Of a DNA stretch of 51,475 nucleotides, positions 43,022 to 51,358 are shown piece by piece (the first letter of the stretch is position 1; every line of letters starts with the position of its first letter). A program made the translations under genes and the position numbers. This DNA comes from Armatimonadota bacterium (GTDB lineage: Bacteria > Armatimonadota > UBA10988), in NCBI GenBank assembly GCA_016235455.1, contig JACRKZ010000045.1:2807-54281 (forward strand), given 5' to 3'. The notes beneath the pieces are model-generated. The model searched no databases, was not told the DNA's origin, and worked only from the letters and a program-made list of their open reading frames with translations.

Positions 43022-44373
43022 TTGGGGGCCGTCACCTTCATCGGGCTCAGATCGCCCATGAGCGCCTGGCCCGTCATCGTGGCGTTGAGCAGCAGCGTGC
43101 CCAGATTGGGGGGCAGCGGATGCTCCTTGTCGTACAACCAAGTGAGCTGGCCGATGTTGGACGTGGACAGGAAGCCCAGCGCGCTGACGATCAGCCAATG
43201 TTGCGCCCGGGCGCCGAGTTGGACCAGCGTGGCCAGGTGCTTGCCGTCGGATAGCCGCCACAACCGCACGGTGCCATCGGCGCTGCCCGAGGCCAGGCGC
43301 GAGCCGTCGGGGCTGACGCAGATGGTGTAGATCCAGTCGCCATGGCCGACCAAAGTCTGCGTCACGTTGCCGTTGCCGGGGTCGACGGCGCGGATGACCT
43401 TGTCGCTGCACGGCACGTAGACACGGTTGTTCTTCTGGTGCCAGACGATGCCCAGCGGCGAGCCCGGCGCAATCTCGGCCTGGCGCAGGGCCCGGCCGTC
43501 GCGCGCGCGCCAGCGCACCATGCGCTCGGTGGGACCGGCCACGGCGATGGCCAACTGCGAGCCGTCGGCATTGAAGGCCACGCCCAGTGCGCTGTCGAGC
43601 TGGCGTAGCGTGATCTGCGGCTTGAACCCGTCCACATCCCAGATGCGCACGCGGCGGTCGGTGCCGGCCGTGGCGAACATCTTGCCGTCGGCGCTGAAGG
43701 CCACCGCCACGGCGCCGGGATCATGGGCCTCGATGGCCTGGAGCAGCGTGGCGTCGGCCGCGTTGAGCACATAGACCTTGCCGTCGGTGCTGCCGGCTAC
43801 GAGCAGCTTGCCGTCGGGGCTCTGGGCCAGCGACGAGATGACGTCGGTGGCTTTGTCGAACATGGCCACCGTGGTGCCGGTGCTCGCGTCGAGCAGGCGG
43901 ACCGCGCCTCGCCGGCCCGGCTCGCCCTCGCCCACGGCCAGGCGCTTGCCGTCCAGTGTGAAATGCAGGCTGCTGATCACCTCCGACAGCGCCCCGCCAC
44001 CCAGCCGCCAGGCCAGACCGGCGCGCGGCAGGTCCCATAGCAGCACCTCCTGGTAGCCGGCCTGCGCCAGCGTCTTGCCGTCGGGGCTGAAGGCCAGGGC
44101 CCGCACCGGCTCTGGCAGCCCGCACGGCACCGAGCAGGCGAAGGGGTAGGGTTGACCGGTGCGCGGGATGGTCACGGTGATGGGAATGGTCAGCGTGAAG
44201 TCGAGCGCCGGCTGCTGGGCCAGGGCGGTTGAGGCGAGGGCCAGCAGGAGCAGCGCGGCCCCCACCCCGACCCTCCCCGCGAGCGGGGAGGGAGGCGGCC
44301 AATCCGTCCCCCCGCGCGCGAGGGGACGACAGGCGGGGCTGCTCGTGACTCGCCCGAACCAGCGCAACTTCAT
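43018..44373 (-). CDS. Exported WD40-repeat beta-propeller protein
   Basis: 451 residues. N-terminus MKLRWFGRV, then an unusual segment, then the hydrophobic core AALLLLALASTALAQ that ends as a normal signal peptide. Propeller blades follow with repeated SPDGK/SADGK and W-D/L-W endings: LAFSPDGKTLAQAGYQEVLL, LAQSPDGKLLVAGSTDGKVY, VAFSADGKMFATAGTDRRVR, and VSPDGSRLASGSADGTVRLW. About seven blades, hence one complete propeller, presumably periplasmic. Residues about 9-38 are encoded by GC-rich palindromes lying between the charged and hydrophobic parts of the signal peptide. Starts 1 bp after the DUF1501 stop; overlaps the PPC gene by 4 bp. Confidence 0.88.
   Translation of the reverse strand: MKLRWFGRVTSSPACRPLARGGTDWPPPSPLAGRVGVGAALLLLALASTALAQQPALDFTLTIPITVTIPRTGQPYPFACSVPCGLPEPVRALAFSPDGKTLAQAGYQEVLLWDLPRAGLAWRLGGGALSEVISSLHFTLDGKRLAVGEGEPGRRGAVRLLDASTGTTVAMFDKATDVISSLAQSPDGKLLVAGSTDGKVYVLNAADATLLQAIEAHDPGAVAVAFSADGKMFATAGTDRRVRIWDVDGFKPQITLRQLDSALGVAFNADGSQLAIAVAGPTERMVRWRARDGRALRQAEIAPGSPLGIVWHQKNNRVYVPCSDKVIRAVDPGNGNVTQTLVGHGDWIYTICVSPDGSRLASGSADGTVRLWRLSDGKHLATLVQLGARAQHWLIVSALGFLSTSNIGQLTWLYDKEHPLPPNLGTLLLNATMTGQALMGDLSPMKVTAPK
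44271..44327. repeat. Pair of GC-rich palindromes inside the WD40 gene signal-peptide region
   Basis: CCCTCCCCGC (44271-44280) / GCGGGGAGGG (44283-44292) with a 2-nt loop, and GTCCCC (44306-44311) / GGGGAC (44322-44327) with a 10-nt loop. On the coding (minus) strand they read PLARGGTDWPPPSPLAGRVG. This 'SPLAGRVGVG' reading is one I recall in many GC-rich genomes as a dispersed repeat. In-frame insertion between the n- and h-regions of the signal peptide is the likely origin. Confidence 0.65.
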
Positions 44374-44374
44374 C

Positions 44375-45703
44375 TCACATGATCTCAGTCAGCGGCCCGC
44401 CAGACGGCACGTCGCCGGCGGCCAGCGGGGTCACGTAGGCGATGCAGCCTTGCGGGTGCGGCAGCTTGCCCAGCGGGTCGATGCCGAGCAGCCGGTACAT
44501 GCTTGCGGTCAGATCCCACGGGTAGACGGGCCGGCTGGCCACCTTCTCGGCCCGGCCGTCGGTGGAGCCGACCACCTGGCCGCCCTTGAATCCGCCGCCG
44601 GCCACAACCGTCGTGAAGACCTCGCCGAAGTGATGCCGACCGCCGTTCCACGGGGGCTCGGTGGCCACCTTGGGCGTGCGGCCGAACTCGCCGTTCCACA
44701 TGACGATGGTGGACTCCAGCAGGCCATGCTGCGCCAGGTCGGCCAGCAGCGTGCCAAAACCGGCGTCGAGCACCGGCAGCATCTCCTTCATGCGCTCGAA
44801 ATGGCTCGTGTGCGTGTCCCAGCCGCCCATGTTGACGGTGACAAACGGCACGCCGCGCTCCACCAGTCGGCGCGCCAGCAGGCACGACTGGCCGAACCGG
44901 TTGCGTCCGTAGCGGTTGCGCAGTTCGTCGGGCTCGGAGTTGAGGTCGAACGCGCTGCGCGCCTCGCCCAGGATCAGGCTGAACGCCTTCTGCTGGTAGC
45001 CGTCGAGTTCAGCCATGGTCGGGTCGAGGTCGGCGCGCGCGGCCAGCGCATCCATGGCCCGGAGCAGTCCTTTGCGCTCGCCCAGCCGCTTGTCGGTCAT
45101 CCAGCGCGGCGGGACGATCTCCTCGACGCTGAAGTCCTTGCTGACCGGGTCGCCGCCGGTGGCGTACGTCTTGTGCTCATTGCCCAGGAAGCCGGCCTCC
45201 GAGAAGCGGCCCAACGGCGAGGTGAGCGTGATGTAAGGTGGCAGCACACCCTTGTAGCCGCCCTCGTAGCCCTTCTTCAGGCTGACCACGGCGCCCATGG
45301 CCGGGTAGACCAGGTCGACCGACGGCAAGGTGCCGGTCTGCACGATGTAGGTGGCCGTTTCGTGCCCGTTGTTGCCATGCGTGTAGCTGCGCAGCAGCGT
45401 GTACTTGTCGGCCTGCTTGGCCATGACCGGCAGCAGTTCGCCGATGCGCACGCCGTCCGCGTTCGTCGCCAGCGGCCGCCGCAACGGACCGCAGTAATCC
45501 TCGCCGGCGTCGGGCTTGGGGTCGAAGGTGTCGATGTGCGGCGGGCCGCCGCTCATCCAGAGCTGGATGACCGCCTTGGCCCGGCCCGGCGGGGCACCGG
45601 CGGCCTGGGCCTCGGCCTGCCTGGCCAGCAGGCTGGCGAAGGCCGAGACGCCGATGGTCAGGCCGCCTACCTTGATGAACTCTCGCCGACTGACGTCTGG
45701 CAT
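44375..45703 (-). CDS. DUF1501 family (sulfatase-like) secreted protein
   Basis: 442 residues from MPDVSRREFIKVGG at 45703; the SRREFIK plus hydrophobic stretch is a twin-arginine signal, so the protein is probably exported folded. DUF1501 core: VIQLWMSGGPPHIDTFDPKP, LLRSYTHGNNGHETATY, VNMGGWDTHTSHFERMKEML, VMWNGEFGRTPKVA, GRHHFGEVFTTVVAGGGFKG and GRAEKVASRPVYPWDLTASM. These are alkaline-phosphatase-superfamily relatives in Planctomycetota and Armatimonadota, almost always encoded next to DUF1549/DUF1553 proteins, as here (11 bp upstream). Enzymatic role undefined. Confidence 0.93.
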   Translation of the reverse strand: MPDVSRREFIKVGGLTIGVSAFASLLARQAEAQAAGAPPGRAKAVIQLWMSGGPPHIDTFDPKPDAGEDYCGPLRRPLATNADGVRIGELLPVMAKQADKYTLLRSYTHGNNGHETATYIVQTGTLPSVDLVYPAMGAVVSLKKGYEGGYKGVLPPYITLTSPLGRFSEAGFLGNEHKTYATGGDPVSKDFSVEEIVPPRWMTDKRLGERKGLLRAMDALAARADLDPTMAELDGYQQKAFSLILGEARSAFDLNSEPDELRNRYGRNRFGQSCLLARRLVERGVPFVTVNMGGWDTHTSHFERMKEMLPVLDAGFGTLLADLAQHGLLESTIVMWNGEFGRTPKVATEPPWNGGRHHFGEVFTTVVAGGGFKGGQVVGSTDGRAEKVASRPVYPWDLTASMYRLLGIDPLGKLPHPQGCIAYVTPLAAGDVPSGGPLTEIM

Positions 45704-45714
45704 GACATGCACCT

Positions 45715-47982
45715 CTAGTGGATGAGCACGAACTCCTTCGTGTTCATCAGTGCCCACAGGAAGTCCTGGAAGGCCGTGGCGCGGTCACCCGCGTGGCTGG
45801 CCAGATGGGCTCGGATGGCCGCGCGCTCGGTGTCGTTGGGCAGTCGCGACAGCGACGCAAGGTAGAACTCATCGATCACCGTATCGTCCGGCTGCCCGCC
45901 GGCCAACAGTCGTTTCAGCCGCGGGCTGTTGAGCACGCGGTTGTCCACCGACGTGGAGTTGAGCAGGTGGGTCACCTGGCGCATGGAGGCGCGCGAGCAG
46001 CGGTCGGACTCATAGGGCGTGTCGCGCGGCGGCCGGCCAAAGAGCTCGAGGAACGGCGTGATGATCGAGCCATCGGCCACCTGGGCCGCGCGCGTGGTGC
46101 TGGGCAGGTAGGTATACGGCTCGGGGATGACGCTGCTGAACGACTCGTTGGTCTCGGTGATCTGGCAGATGGCGTCGATGAGCTGCTCGGCGCCCATGCG
46201 TCGCGCCGGGTAGTGGGCGAAGAAGCCCTGGTCGCCCTTGTTCTGCGCGGTCGGCGTGCTGGAGCGCTGATAGGTCTCGGAGTTGAGGATGACCCGGAAC
46301 AGGTGCCGCAGGTCGTAGTTGTGGCTGGTCAGCTCGCCCGCCAGGTAGTCCAGCAACGCGCTGTTGCTGGGCGGGTTGGTGGGCCTCATGTCGTCGGGCT
46401 CCTCGACGATGCCGCGGCCCAGCAGCCAGAACCAGACCCGGTTGGCCAGGTTGCGCGCGAACCACGGATTGTTGGGCGCGGTCAGCCAGTTGGCAAAGAC
46501 CAGCCGCGCGTCGGCGCCCGGTTCGAGGGCCGGCGCTTCGCCGCCGAGGACGGTGGGGGTCACCACCTGCTTGGTGATGGGATGCTTGAACGTGGCGTCG
46601 GGATCGAGGTAGACCACCTCCTCTTTCCATTCGCCGGTGCCCTTGAACTTGACCTGCGCGAAGAAGGCGGCCAGTCTGGCATCGTCGTCCACGGTCCAGG
46701 GCTCGTCGGGGTGCCCATGGCAACGGGCGCAACTGACGCGCGCGCCCATGAACAGCAGCGCGGCGATCTCCGCGTGGCTGAGCGGGTCTTTACTGTTCAC
46801 GCCGCGGTAGAAGTTGGCGGGTCCCGAGCGGAAGTTGCTGCCCGAGCTGACCAGCAACTCGCGGGCAAACTGGTCGTAGGGCTTGTTGGCCACCAGGCTG
46901 TCGCGCACCCAGCGGTAGTAGGTCTGCACCCCCTTGGGCCAGATCTTGACCGGGTACTCGCTCTTGATGCGCAGCAGGTCGCCCCACTTCAGCGCCCAGA
47001 AGTCGGCGAACTCGTCACGTGCCAGCAAGCGGTCGATGAGCTTGGCGCGTTTGTCCGCGGCGCTGTCGGCGGCGAAGGCGCGCACCTCGTCGGGCGTCGG
47101 CAGCAGCCCGATGACGTCGAGGTACACGCGCCTCACGAACTCGGCGTCGGTGCAGCGCGGGCTGGGCGGCAGACCCAGCAGCCGGAGCTTGGCCAGCACG
47201 GCCTGGTCCAGCGGGTTCTCGGTGGCCATCTCGGGGAACGGCTCGGCCAGCTTGTGCGGCACGAGGATCAGCGTCACCCCCGACAGGCGCCGGTAGGTGG
47301 CCACAAGCACGCTCTGGCCCGGCTCGCCGGCGGTCACCTGGCCGGCCGGCGATACCTTGGCCACACCGGGCAGCGAACTGCGGAAGGAGGCCAGCGCCGT
47401 CACATCACGGCTGGTGCCGTCGGAGAAGGTGGCGGTGACCTTCAGGTCGAGCGCCTCGCCGCTGGCCAGCAGCTTGTCGCGCAGGCCCGTGCTCACGCCG
47501 CGCAGCAGCGGCTTGGCGGGGTCGCGGTCCTCGGTGCCGCGGGCGATCCATGTCAACAGCGTCTGGTAGGCCTCGGAGTCGACCGGCGCCAGCTTGCCGC
47601 CGCCGTGGGGCAGGTCGCCCGACAGCTTGAGCAACAGCAGGCTGCGCTCGGGCATCATGCGGTTCACGCGCCGGCCGCCGGCGGCCCGCGACAAGGCGTC
47701 GCAGTCGGCTTGCGGGTCCGCGCCGAACATGGACAGCTTCATGCCGCCCTTGCCCACCGGCGCACCGTGACAGTCCAGATTGGCGCAGCCCAGCCGGCCG
47801 ATGAGCGGTGAGACGTCGTTCTCGTAGTCGGTCACCTGGGTGCGCGCGTTGCGCCGCGCCAGGGTGGTTTCCGTGGGGAGAGAGGGCACCAGCGTGGTCT
47901 TGCCGCGGGTCGTGCCCGCGGGCTGGGCGGCCAGACCAGTCGTCCACAGCACGAAGCCCAATGCCGACAGCAGCCTCAGCAC
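45715..47982 (-). CDS. DUF1549/DUF1553 cytochrome-like secreted protein
   Basis: 755 residues if started at the GTG at 47982, which has a GATGAGG ribosome site 5 nt upstream and begins a signal peptide (LRLLSALGFVLWTTGLAA). The longer open frame upstream runs antisense to the next gene and is not coding. Domains: PSCyt1-like heme-binding segment with C66-x4-C71-H72 (LGCANLDCHGAP), Big2-like Ig domain (175-240), DUF1549 (about 258-460) with a canonical CARCH motif (418-422), DUF1553 (about 500-740, PNNPWFARNLANRVWFWLLG). First gene of the operon with DUF1501, WD40 and PPC genes. Typical of Planctomycetota-like organisms; thought to be periplasmic, precise function unknown. Confidence 0.93.
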   Translation of the reverse strand: MLRLLSALGFVLWTTGLAAQPAGTTRGKTTLVPSLPTETTLARRNARTQVTDYENDVSPLIGRLGCANLDCHGAPVGKGGMKLSMFGADPQADCDALSRAAGGRRVNRMMPERSLLLLKLSGDLPHGGGKLAPVDSEAYQTLLTWIARGTEDRDPAKPLLRGVSTGLRDKLLASGEALDLKVTATFSDGTSRDVTALASFRSSLPGVAKVSPAGQVTAGEPGQSVLVATYRRLSGVTLILVPHKLAEPFPEMATENPLDQAVLAKLRLLGLPPSPRCTDAEFVRRVYLDVIGLLPTPDEVRAFAADSAADKRAKLIDRLLARDEFADFWALKWGDLLRIKSEYPVKIWPKGVQTYYRWVRDSLVANKPYDQFARELLVSSGSNFRSGPANFYRGVNSKDPLSHAEIAALLFMGARVSCARCHGHPDEPWTVDDDARLAAFFAQVKFKGTGEWKEEVVYLDPDATFKHPITKQVVTPTVLGGEAPALEPGADARLVFANWLTAPNNPWFARNLANRVWFWLLGRGIVEEPDDMRPTNPPSNSALLDYLAGELTSHNYDLRHLFRVILNSETYQRSSTPTAQNKGDQGFFAHYPARRMGAEQLIDAICQITETNESFSSVIPEPYTYLPSTTRAAQVADGSIITPFLELFGRPPRDTPYESDRCSRASMRQVTHLLNSTSVDNRVLNSPRLKRLLAGGQPDDTVIDEFYLASLSRLPNDTERAAIRAHLASHAGDRATAFQDFLWALMNTKEFVLIH

Positions 47983-48055
47983 GCCAGCCTCATCTCGCCT
48001 ACCTCTATCTTGATACCCATTCGCCGCGAGCGCCACGCCTCCTGCCGCGATGCAT

Positions 48056-48084
48056 TTGGAGTCGCGCGCGCCGTAGGCTATCAT
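48056..48084 (+). promoter_or_regulatory. Promoter-like TTGGAG-N17-TATCAT
   Basis: TTGGAG (48056-48061), a 17-bp spacer, TATCAT (48079-48084) in the 123-bp divergent gap between the DUF1549 operon and the GNAT gene. The start near 48091 leaves a short leader containing the GGTGGAGG ribosome site (48093-48100). Confidence 0.5.
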
Positions 48085-48105
48085 GCGCGCCTGGTGGAGG
48101 CGACC

Positions 48106-49056
48106 ATGACAGAGACACTGGACCGTTGCGTGCTGCGGGGCGGGGAGCAGGCCGAACTGGTGCTCGTGACCGCGCCGCAGGTGCCGGACGCGTTGGCCGT
48201 GCGCGCGTTGCTGGGCCACAAGGGCGGGGTGTGGGAGTACCACATCGACCAGGCCCTGGCGGGCGAGTTGGAGGGTCTGGAAACACGCTTCTACCTGGCC
48301 CTGGTCGGCGGTCGGGCGGTGTCCAACGTTATGACCGTCGAGAGCGGCGGCGTGGGCATCCTGGGCCATGTCTGGACGGTGCCCGAACAGCGCCGCCAGG
48401 GCCTCTGCGATGCCATCTTCGCGGTGCTGCAGCCCCACTTCCTCGCGCGCGGCGGGCGCCGGTTGCTGCTCGGCACCGGCTACGACAGCCCGCCGTACCA
48501 CATCTACCTGCGCCACGGCTGGCGGCCGATCCTTGAGCGCCGAGGCTTCATGGATTGGCAGCCGGTGCCGACACCCGCTGCCGGACCGCCCACGCGCGTC
48601 GTGCCCTATGCCTGGCGCCACTGGCCGGCGCTGGCGCCGCTGTTTGCCGACGGCGGCGCCGATGGCCTGCAGGCGCTCGGCTTCCGCTACTTCGGACCGG
48701 AGAACTTCGAGTGGCCCGGCCTGGACCTGCGGCAGCGAGTAGCCGAGCGCGACGACACCTTCGCCTTCGTGGCCGAGGCCCAGGACGGACGGCCCGTCGG
48801 CCTCGTCGTCCAGGCGCCCGACGCGCGTTGGCAGGGCAATACCAACGTCGATCTCGTCTGCCTGCCAGGCTCCGAAGCGGCGCTGGGAATGATGCTGGCG
48901 GCGCTGCCGGCAGCGGAAGGCAAGCGCCAGTGCTGGCTGCCGAGCGTCAGCGCCCCGCGCCGCGCCGCGCTGGAAGCGGCTGGTTGGCGGCTCGAAGCCA
49001 CGCTCGCGGCACAACTGCCCAACGGTGGCGACGTGGTGGTCTACAGAGGACGATAA
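48106..49056 (+). CDS. GNAT-family acetyltransferase (316 aa)
   Basis: Starts at MTETLDRCVLRGG after GGTGGAGG. Residues about 15-155 form a GNAT fold with LALVGGRAVSNVMTVESGGV, LGHVWTVPEQRRQGLCDAIF (acetyl-CoA loop Q/R-R-x-G-L-C) and YDSPPYHIYLRHGWRPILER. The C-terminal half (160-316) may be a second, degenerate GNAT-like domain (RYFGPENFEWPGLDL ... WRLEATLAAQLPNGG). The last eight residues, DVVVYRGR, and the TAA are encoded in the left arm of the palindrome at 49029-49130 and are shared with the convergent gene, so the native C-terminus may differ. Substrate unknown. Confidence 0.82.
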   Translation: MTETLDRCVLRGGEQAELVLVTAPQVPDALAVRALLGHKGGVWEYHIDQALAGELEGLETRFYLALVGGRAVSNVMTVESGGVGILGHVWTVPEQRRQGLCDAIFAVLQPHFLARGGRRLLLGTGYDSPPYHIYLRHGWRPILERRGFMDWQPVPTPAAGPPTRVVPYAWRHWPALAPLFADGGADGLQALGFRYFGPENFEWPGLDLRQRVAERDDTFAFVAEAQDGRPVGLVVQAPDARWQGNTNVDLVCLPGSEAALGMMLAALPAAEGKRQCWLPSVSAPRRAALEAAGWRLEATLAAQLPNGGDVVVYRGR

Positions 49057-49130
49057 ACGGTGTCAGGGACCTTTTCGCACGCGAAAAGGTCCCTGACACC
49101 GTTTATCGTCCTCTGTAGACCACCACGTCG
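49029..49130. repeat. 102-bp near-perfect palindrome (2 x 50-bp arms, 2-nt loop) across two convergent gene ends
   Basis: 49029-49078 and 49081-49130 are exact reverse complements over all 50 bases; only AC (49079-49080) is unpaired, and symmetry breaks at 49028/49131 (G opposite G). The outer 28 bases of each arm carry the last eight sense codons and the TAA of the gene reading into it, so both genes end DVVVYRGR. The inner part (AACGGTGTCAGGGACC then TTTTCGC) is non-coding and resembles dispersed GTGTCAGG-ACC repeats I recall from other genomes. It could act as a two-way terminator hairpin. Confidence 0.97.
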
Positions 49131-51256
49131 GCAAACTCGCACAGCCCCAGGTCGCCCGGCTCGGTGTGGTCGGTGCGGCCCGCGTCGAAGGGCACCTTGC
49201 CCACCATCAGGCGCCTGGGCTGGGTCTCGCCCGAGAGGCGGTCGATGCGCAGCCGCCGCCAGGTGATGCCGTCGCGCGATGACTCGGAGACAACGTAGTG
49301 GCCGGCCAGGCGCAGGCGTAGCCAGACCCACTCGCCGGCCGGGTAGCCGTCATAGAGTACCTGCTCGCCCGGCCGGTCGGTCTGCAGCCGGTTGTCTGAG
49401 CGCAGGCCGAGGCGCGCGCTGCTGGTGCCCGCCCAGAGGGCCATGGCCGGCCCCCACGACATGCCGCTGTCGCTGGTCATGCGCAGGCGGCAGGTGACCG
49501 CTGTCGCCTCAGGCGGCAGGTCGCGCTCGATCCAGGCGACGGTGTGGCGGTTCGCCGCGATCCTCAGCACCTTGTCACCGCCCCTCAGACTGCCCGCGCC
49601 GCGCGGGCTGAGGTAGGCGCGCCAGCCACCGGGCAGGGCGGTCTCGAGCCCCTTGGGCGGACTGGGGTCGGGTAGCCTCACGGCCAGTGCCGGGTCGGCG
49701 AAGTCCTCGCGCCAGAGGGCGGTCAGGCCGGGTTGGTCGTCGGCCAGGACGCGCGCATACTCGCGCCGCTCCGCCTCGAACGCTGCCTGGCGCGGCGCCT
49801 GCCGCGCTGCCACGCGGGCCTCCAGCTCGGGCGTGAGTGCCGGCCAGTAGTACTTCTTCATGCCGGCCAGGCGCTGGTCATCGTCCGCCGCGGGCAGGAA
49901 GTGCAGGCGGATGTTGTTGTCCAGCAGCGTGCCGACGAAGCTCTCGGTCAGTGGATACTGGTTGTTGTTGCATAGCACGCCGATGGCATTGCTGATGTTG
50001 TGGGTGGAGACGAAGTAGCGCAGGTAGTCGGGGTCGGAGTACTGGGCCTCGGTGCCCTCGCCGCGCAGCACGTAGTCGTAGTACGTGTCCATCTGCGGCA
50101 GGTAGACGCCACCGCCCGGCGGGCTGCCAGTGCCGTGGAACTCCAGCAGGCCCTTGTCGCCGACTATCTCGCGGGCCTTGCGGCTGACCAGATACGAACG
50201 TACGACGCTGCCATAGATGCCGTCGAAGTACAGGCCCGCGGGCTTGTACTCGCGCATCACGCGGCCGATCTCGGCGACGAAGATGGGCCAGTTCATGCCG
50301 CGCGGATCGCCCGGTGAGAAGCCGGTCTCGGCGAAATGGTCGAAGCTGTTCATGGCCTTCGATTCGAGATCGGTGCCGGCCAGGAAGTACAGCGGCGAGG
50401 TGTAGACGATGTTGCGCATGCCCAGCCGCGCGCAGGTGGCGTTGACGCGCTCGAACTCGCCGACGCCCAGGCGCGGCACGAAGCGCAGGCTCCAGTCCTT
50501 CCACAGCATGACCTCGGCCTGCTGCAGCAGGATGTTGGCATACTGGCTCCAGGCCCGGATGGCGTCGTCGGCCGGGTAGGCGTTCTCGCTCGACCAATGC
50601 CAGGCCACGCGCTCGCGGAGCGACTGCGCCCAGGGATAGGGGCGCGGCGGGCCTACGGCCAGCCACCAGATCTGCCCCGCCTGCAGAGCGCTGGTGTGCC
50701 CGCGATCGCCGGGCAGGTCGACGGTGTGGCCCTCGCCCGTCGCGAAGTACGTGCCGACGTAGCCCCACTCGTCCAGCAGCAGGCGGTCGCCGACGATGGC
50801 GCGGGCACTGGCCGGCTGGAAGGCGAGCTCGCAGCGCAGTTCCATGGCCCGCTCGGTGCGCAGCATCAGCAGCGAGTCACCATTGATGCGCAGGCGCAGA
50901 CCGCCCGCGGCGCCGGTCAAGCTGACCGCGCCCGAGCCCAGTCGCTCCGCCTTCAGCCCGGCCAGTGCGCCCGCGGCGAACGTGACTCGCACCACCTGGC
51001 GGGCGCGCGCCAGCAGCTGCCGGACAGCCAGCGTGCCGGCGGTCGTGTCGAACGTGAACTCCGCACCGGTGGTACGAACCACGATGCGCCCGGCTTCGCT
51101 GCGCAGACCGGTGATGGCCATGCCATACTGCGCGTCGCGGAAGTCGGTGGTGGTAAGCAGGTAGTCCGCATCGGCCTCAATCGACGGCGACAGCGTCGGC
51201 TCGGCCGCCGACGCACAGCCGCACCATGCCACCAGGACCCAGGCAACCCACCTCAT
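49103..51256 (-). CDS. Secreted glycoside-hydrolase-like protein with C-terminal ConA-like domain
   Basis: 717 residues from MRWVAWVLVAWCGCASA at 51256, a signal peptide (possibly a lipoprotein, as a Cys lies near its end). An N-terminal beta-sandwich (20-230) precedes a TIM-barrel-like region (about 235-500) with WSLRFVPRLGVGEFERV, GMRNIVYTSPLYFLAG, and YKPAGLYFDGIYG, where the 'G-L/h-Y-F-D' strand end is typical of the catalytic or metal-binding Asp of clan-D or GH101-like barrels. The C-terminal 180 residues (TAVTCRLRMTSDSGMSWG, SESSRDGITWRRLRIDR, DLGLCEFADVVVY) form a ConA-like sandwich. Substrate unknown. Its last eight codons lie in the palindrome. Preceded by a GGGGAGATG ribosome site and a good promoter. 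Confidence 0.78.
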   Translation of the reverse strand: MRWVAWVLVAWCGCASAAEPTLSPSIEADADYLLTTTDFRDAQYGMAITGLRSEAGRIVVRTTGAEFTFDTTAGTLAVRQLLARARQVVRVTFAAGALAGLKAERLGSGAVSLTGAAGGLRLRINGDSLLMLRTERAMELRCELAFQPASARAIVGDRLLLDEWGYVGTYFATGEGHTVDLPGDRGHTSALQAGQIWWLAVGPPRPYPWAQSLRERVAWHWSSENAYPADDAIRAWSQYANILLQQAEVMLWKDWSLRFVPRLGVGEFERVNATCARLGMRNIVYTSPLYFLAGTDLESKAMNSFDHFAETGFSPGDPRGMNWPIFVAEIGRVMREYKPAGLYFDGIYGSVVRSYLVSRKAREIVGDKGLLEFHGTGSPPGGGVYLPQMDTYYDYVLRGEGTEAQYSDPDYLRYFVSTHNISNAIGVLCNNNQYPLTESFVGTLLDNNIRLHFLPAADDDQRLAGMKKYYWPALTPELEARVAARQAPRQAAFEAERREYARVLADDQPGLTALWREDFADPALAVRLPDPSPPKGLETALPGGWRAYLSPRGAGSLRGGDKVLRIAANRHTVAWIERDLPPEATAVTCRLRMTSDSGMSWGPAMALWAGTSSARLGLRSDNRLQTDRPGEQVLYDGYPAGEWVWLRLRLAGHYVVSESSRDGITWRRLRIDRLSGETQPRRLMVGKVPFDAGRTDHTEPGDLGLCEFADVVVYRGR

Positions 51257-51289
51257 GTCGCATCTCCCCGCTACGATCTGGCCCGATCG

Positions 51290-51319
51290 AGTGTAGGCTT
51301 CGCCTTGTGTGGGCGTCAA
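51290..51319 (-). promoter_or_regulatory. Promoter TTGACG-N18-TACACT
   Basis: Minus strand: TTGACG (51319-51314), an 18-bp spacer, TACACT (51295-51290). Start near 51283 leaves a leader of about 27 nt to the ATG at 51256, supporting that start over longer alternatives. Confidence 0.6.
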
Positions 51320-51358
51320 GGTGCTGTCTCTTTGGGGGTGCGAGTCACGCTGCGGGAC

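Noticed and set aside
47983..49014. N-terminal extension of the DUF1549 gene to 49014
   Set aside because: It runs antisense through the GNAT gene, lacks domain character, and a GTG with a good ribosome site and signal peptide sits at 47982.
49029..49130. Reading the palindrome as an ordinary bidirectional terminator or a transposon end pair
   Set aside because: Arms of 50 bp that include coding sequence of both genes exceed a terminator, and there is no transposase or target duplication between or beside them.
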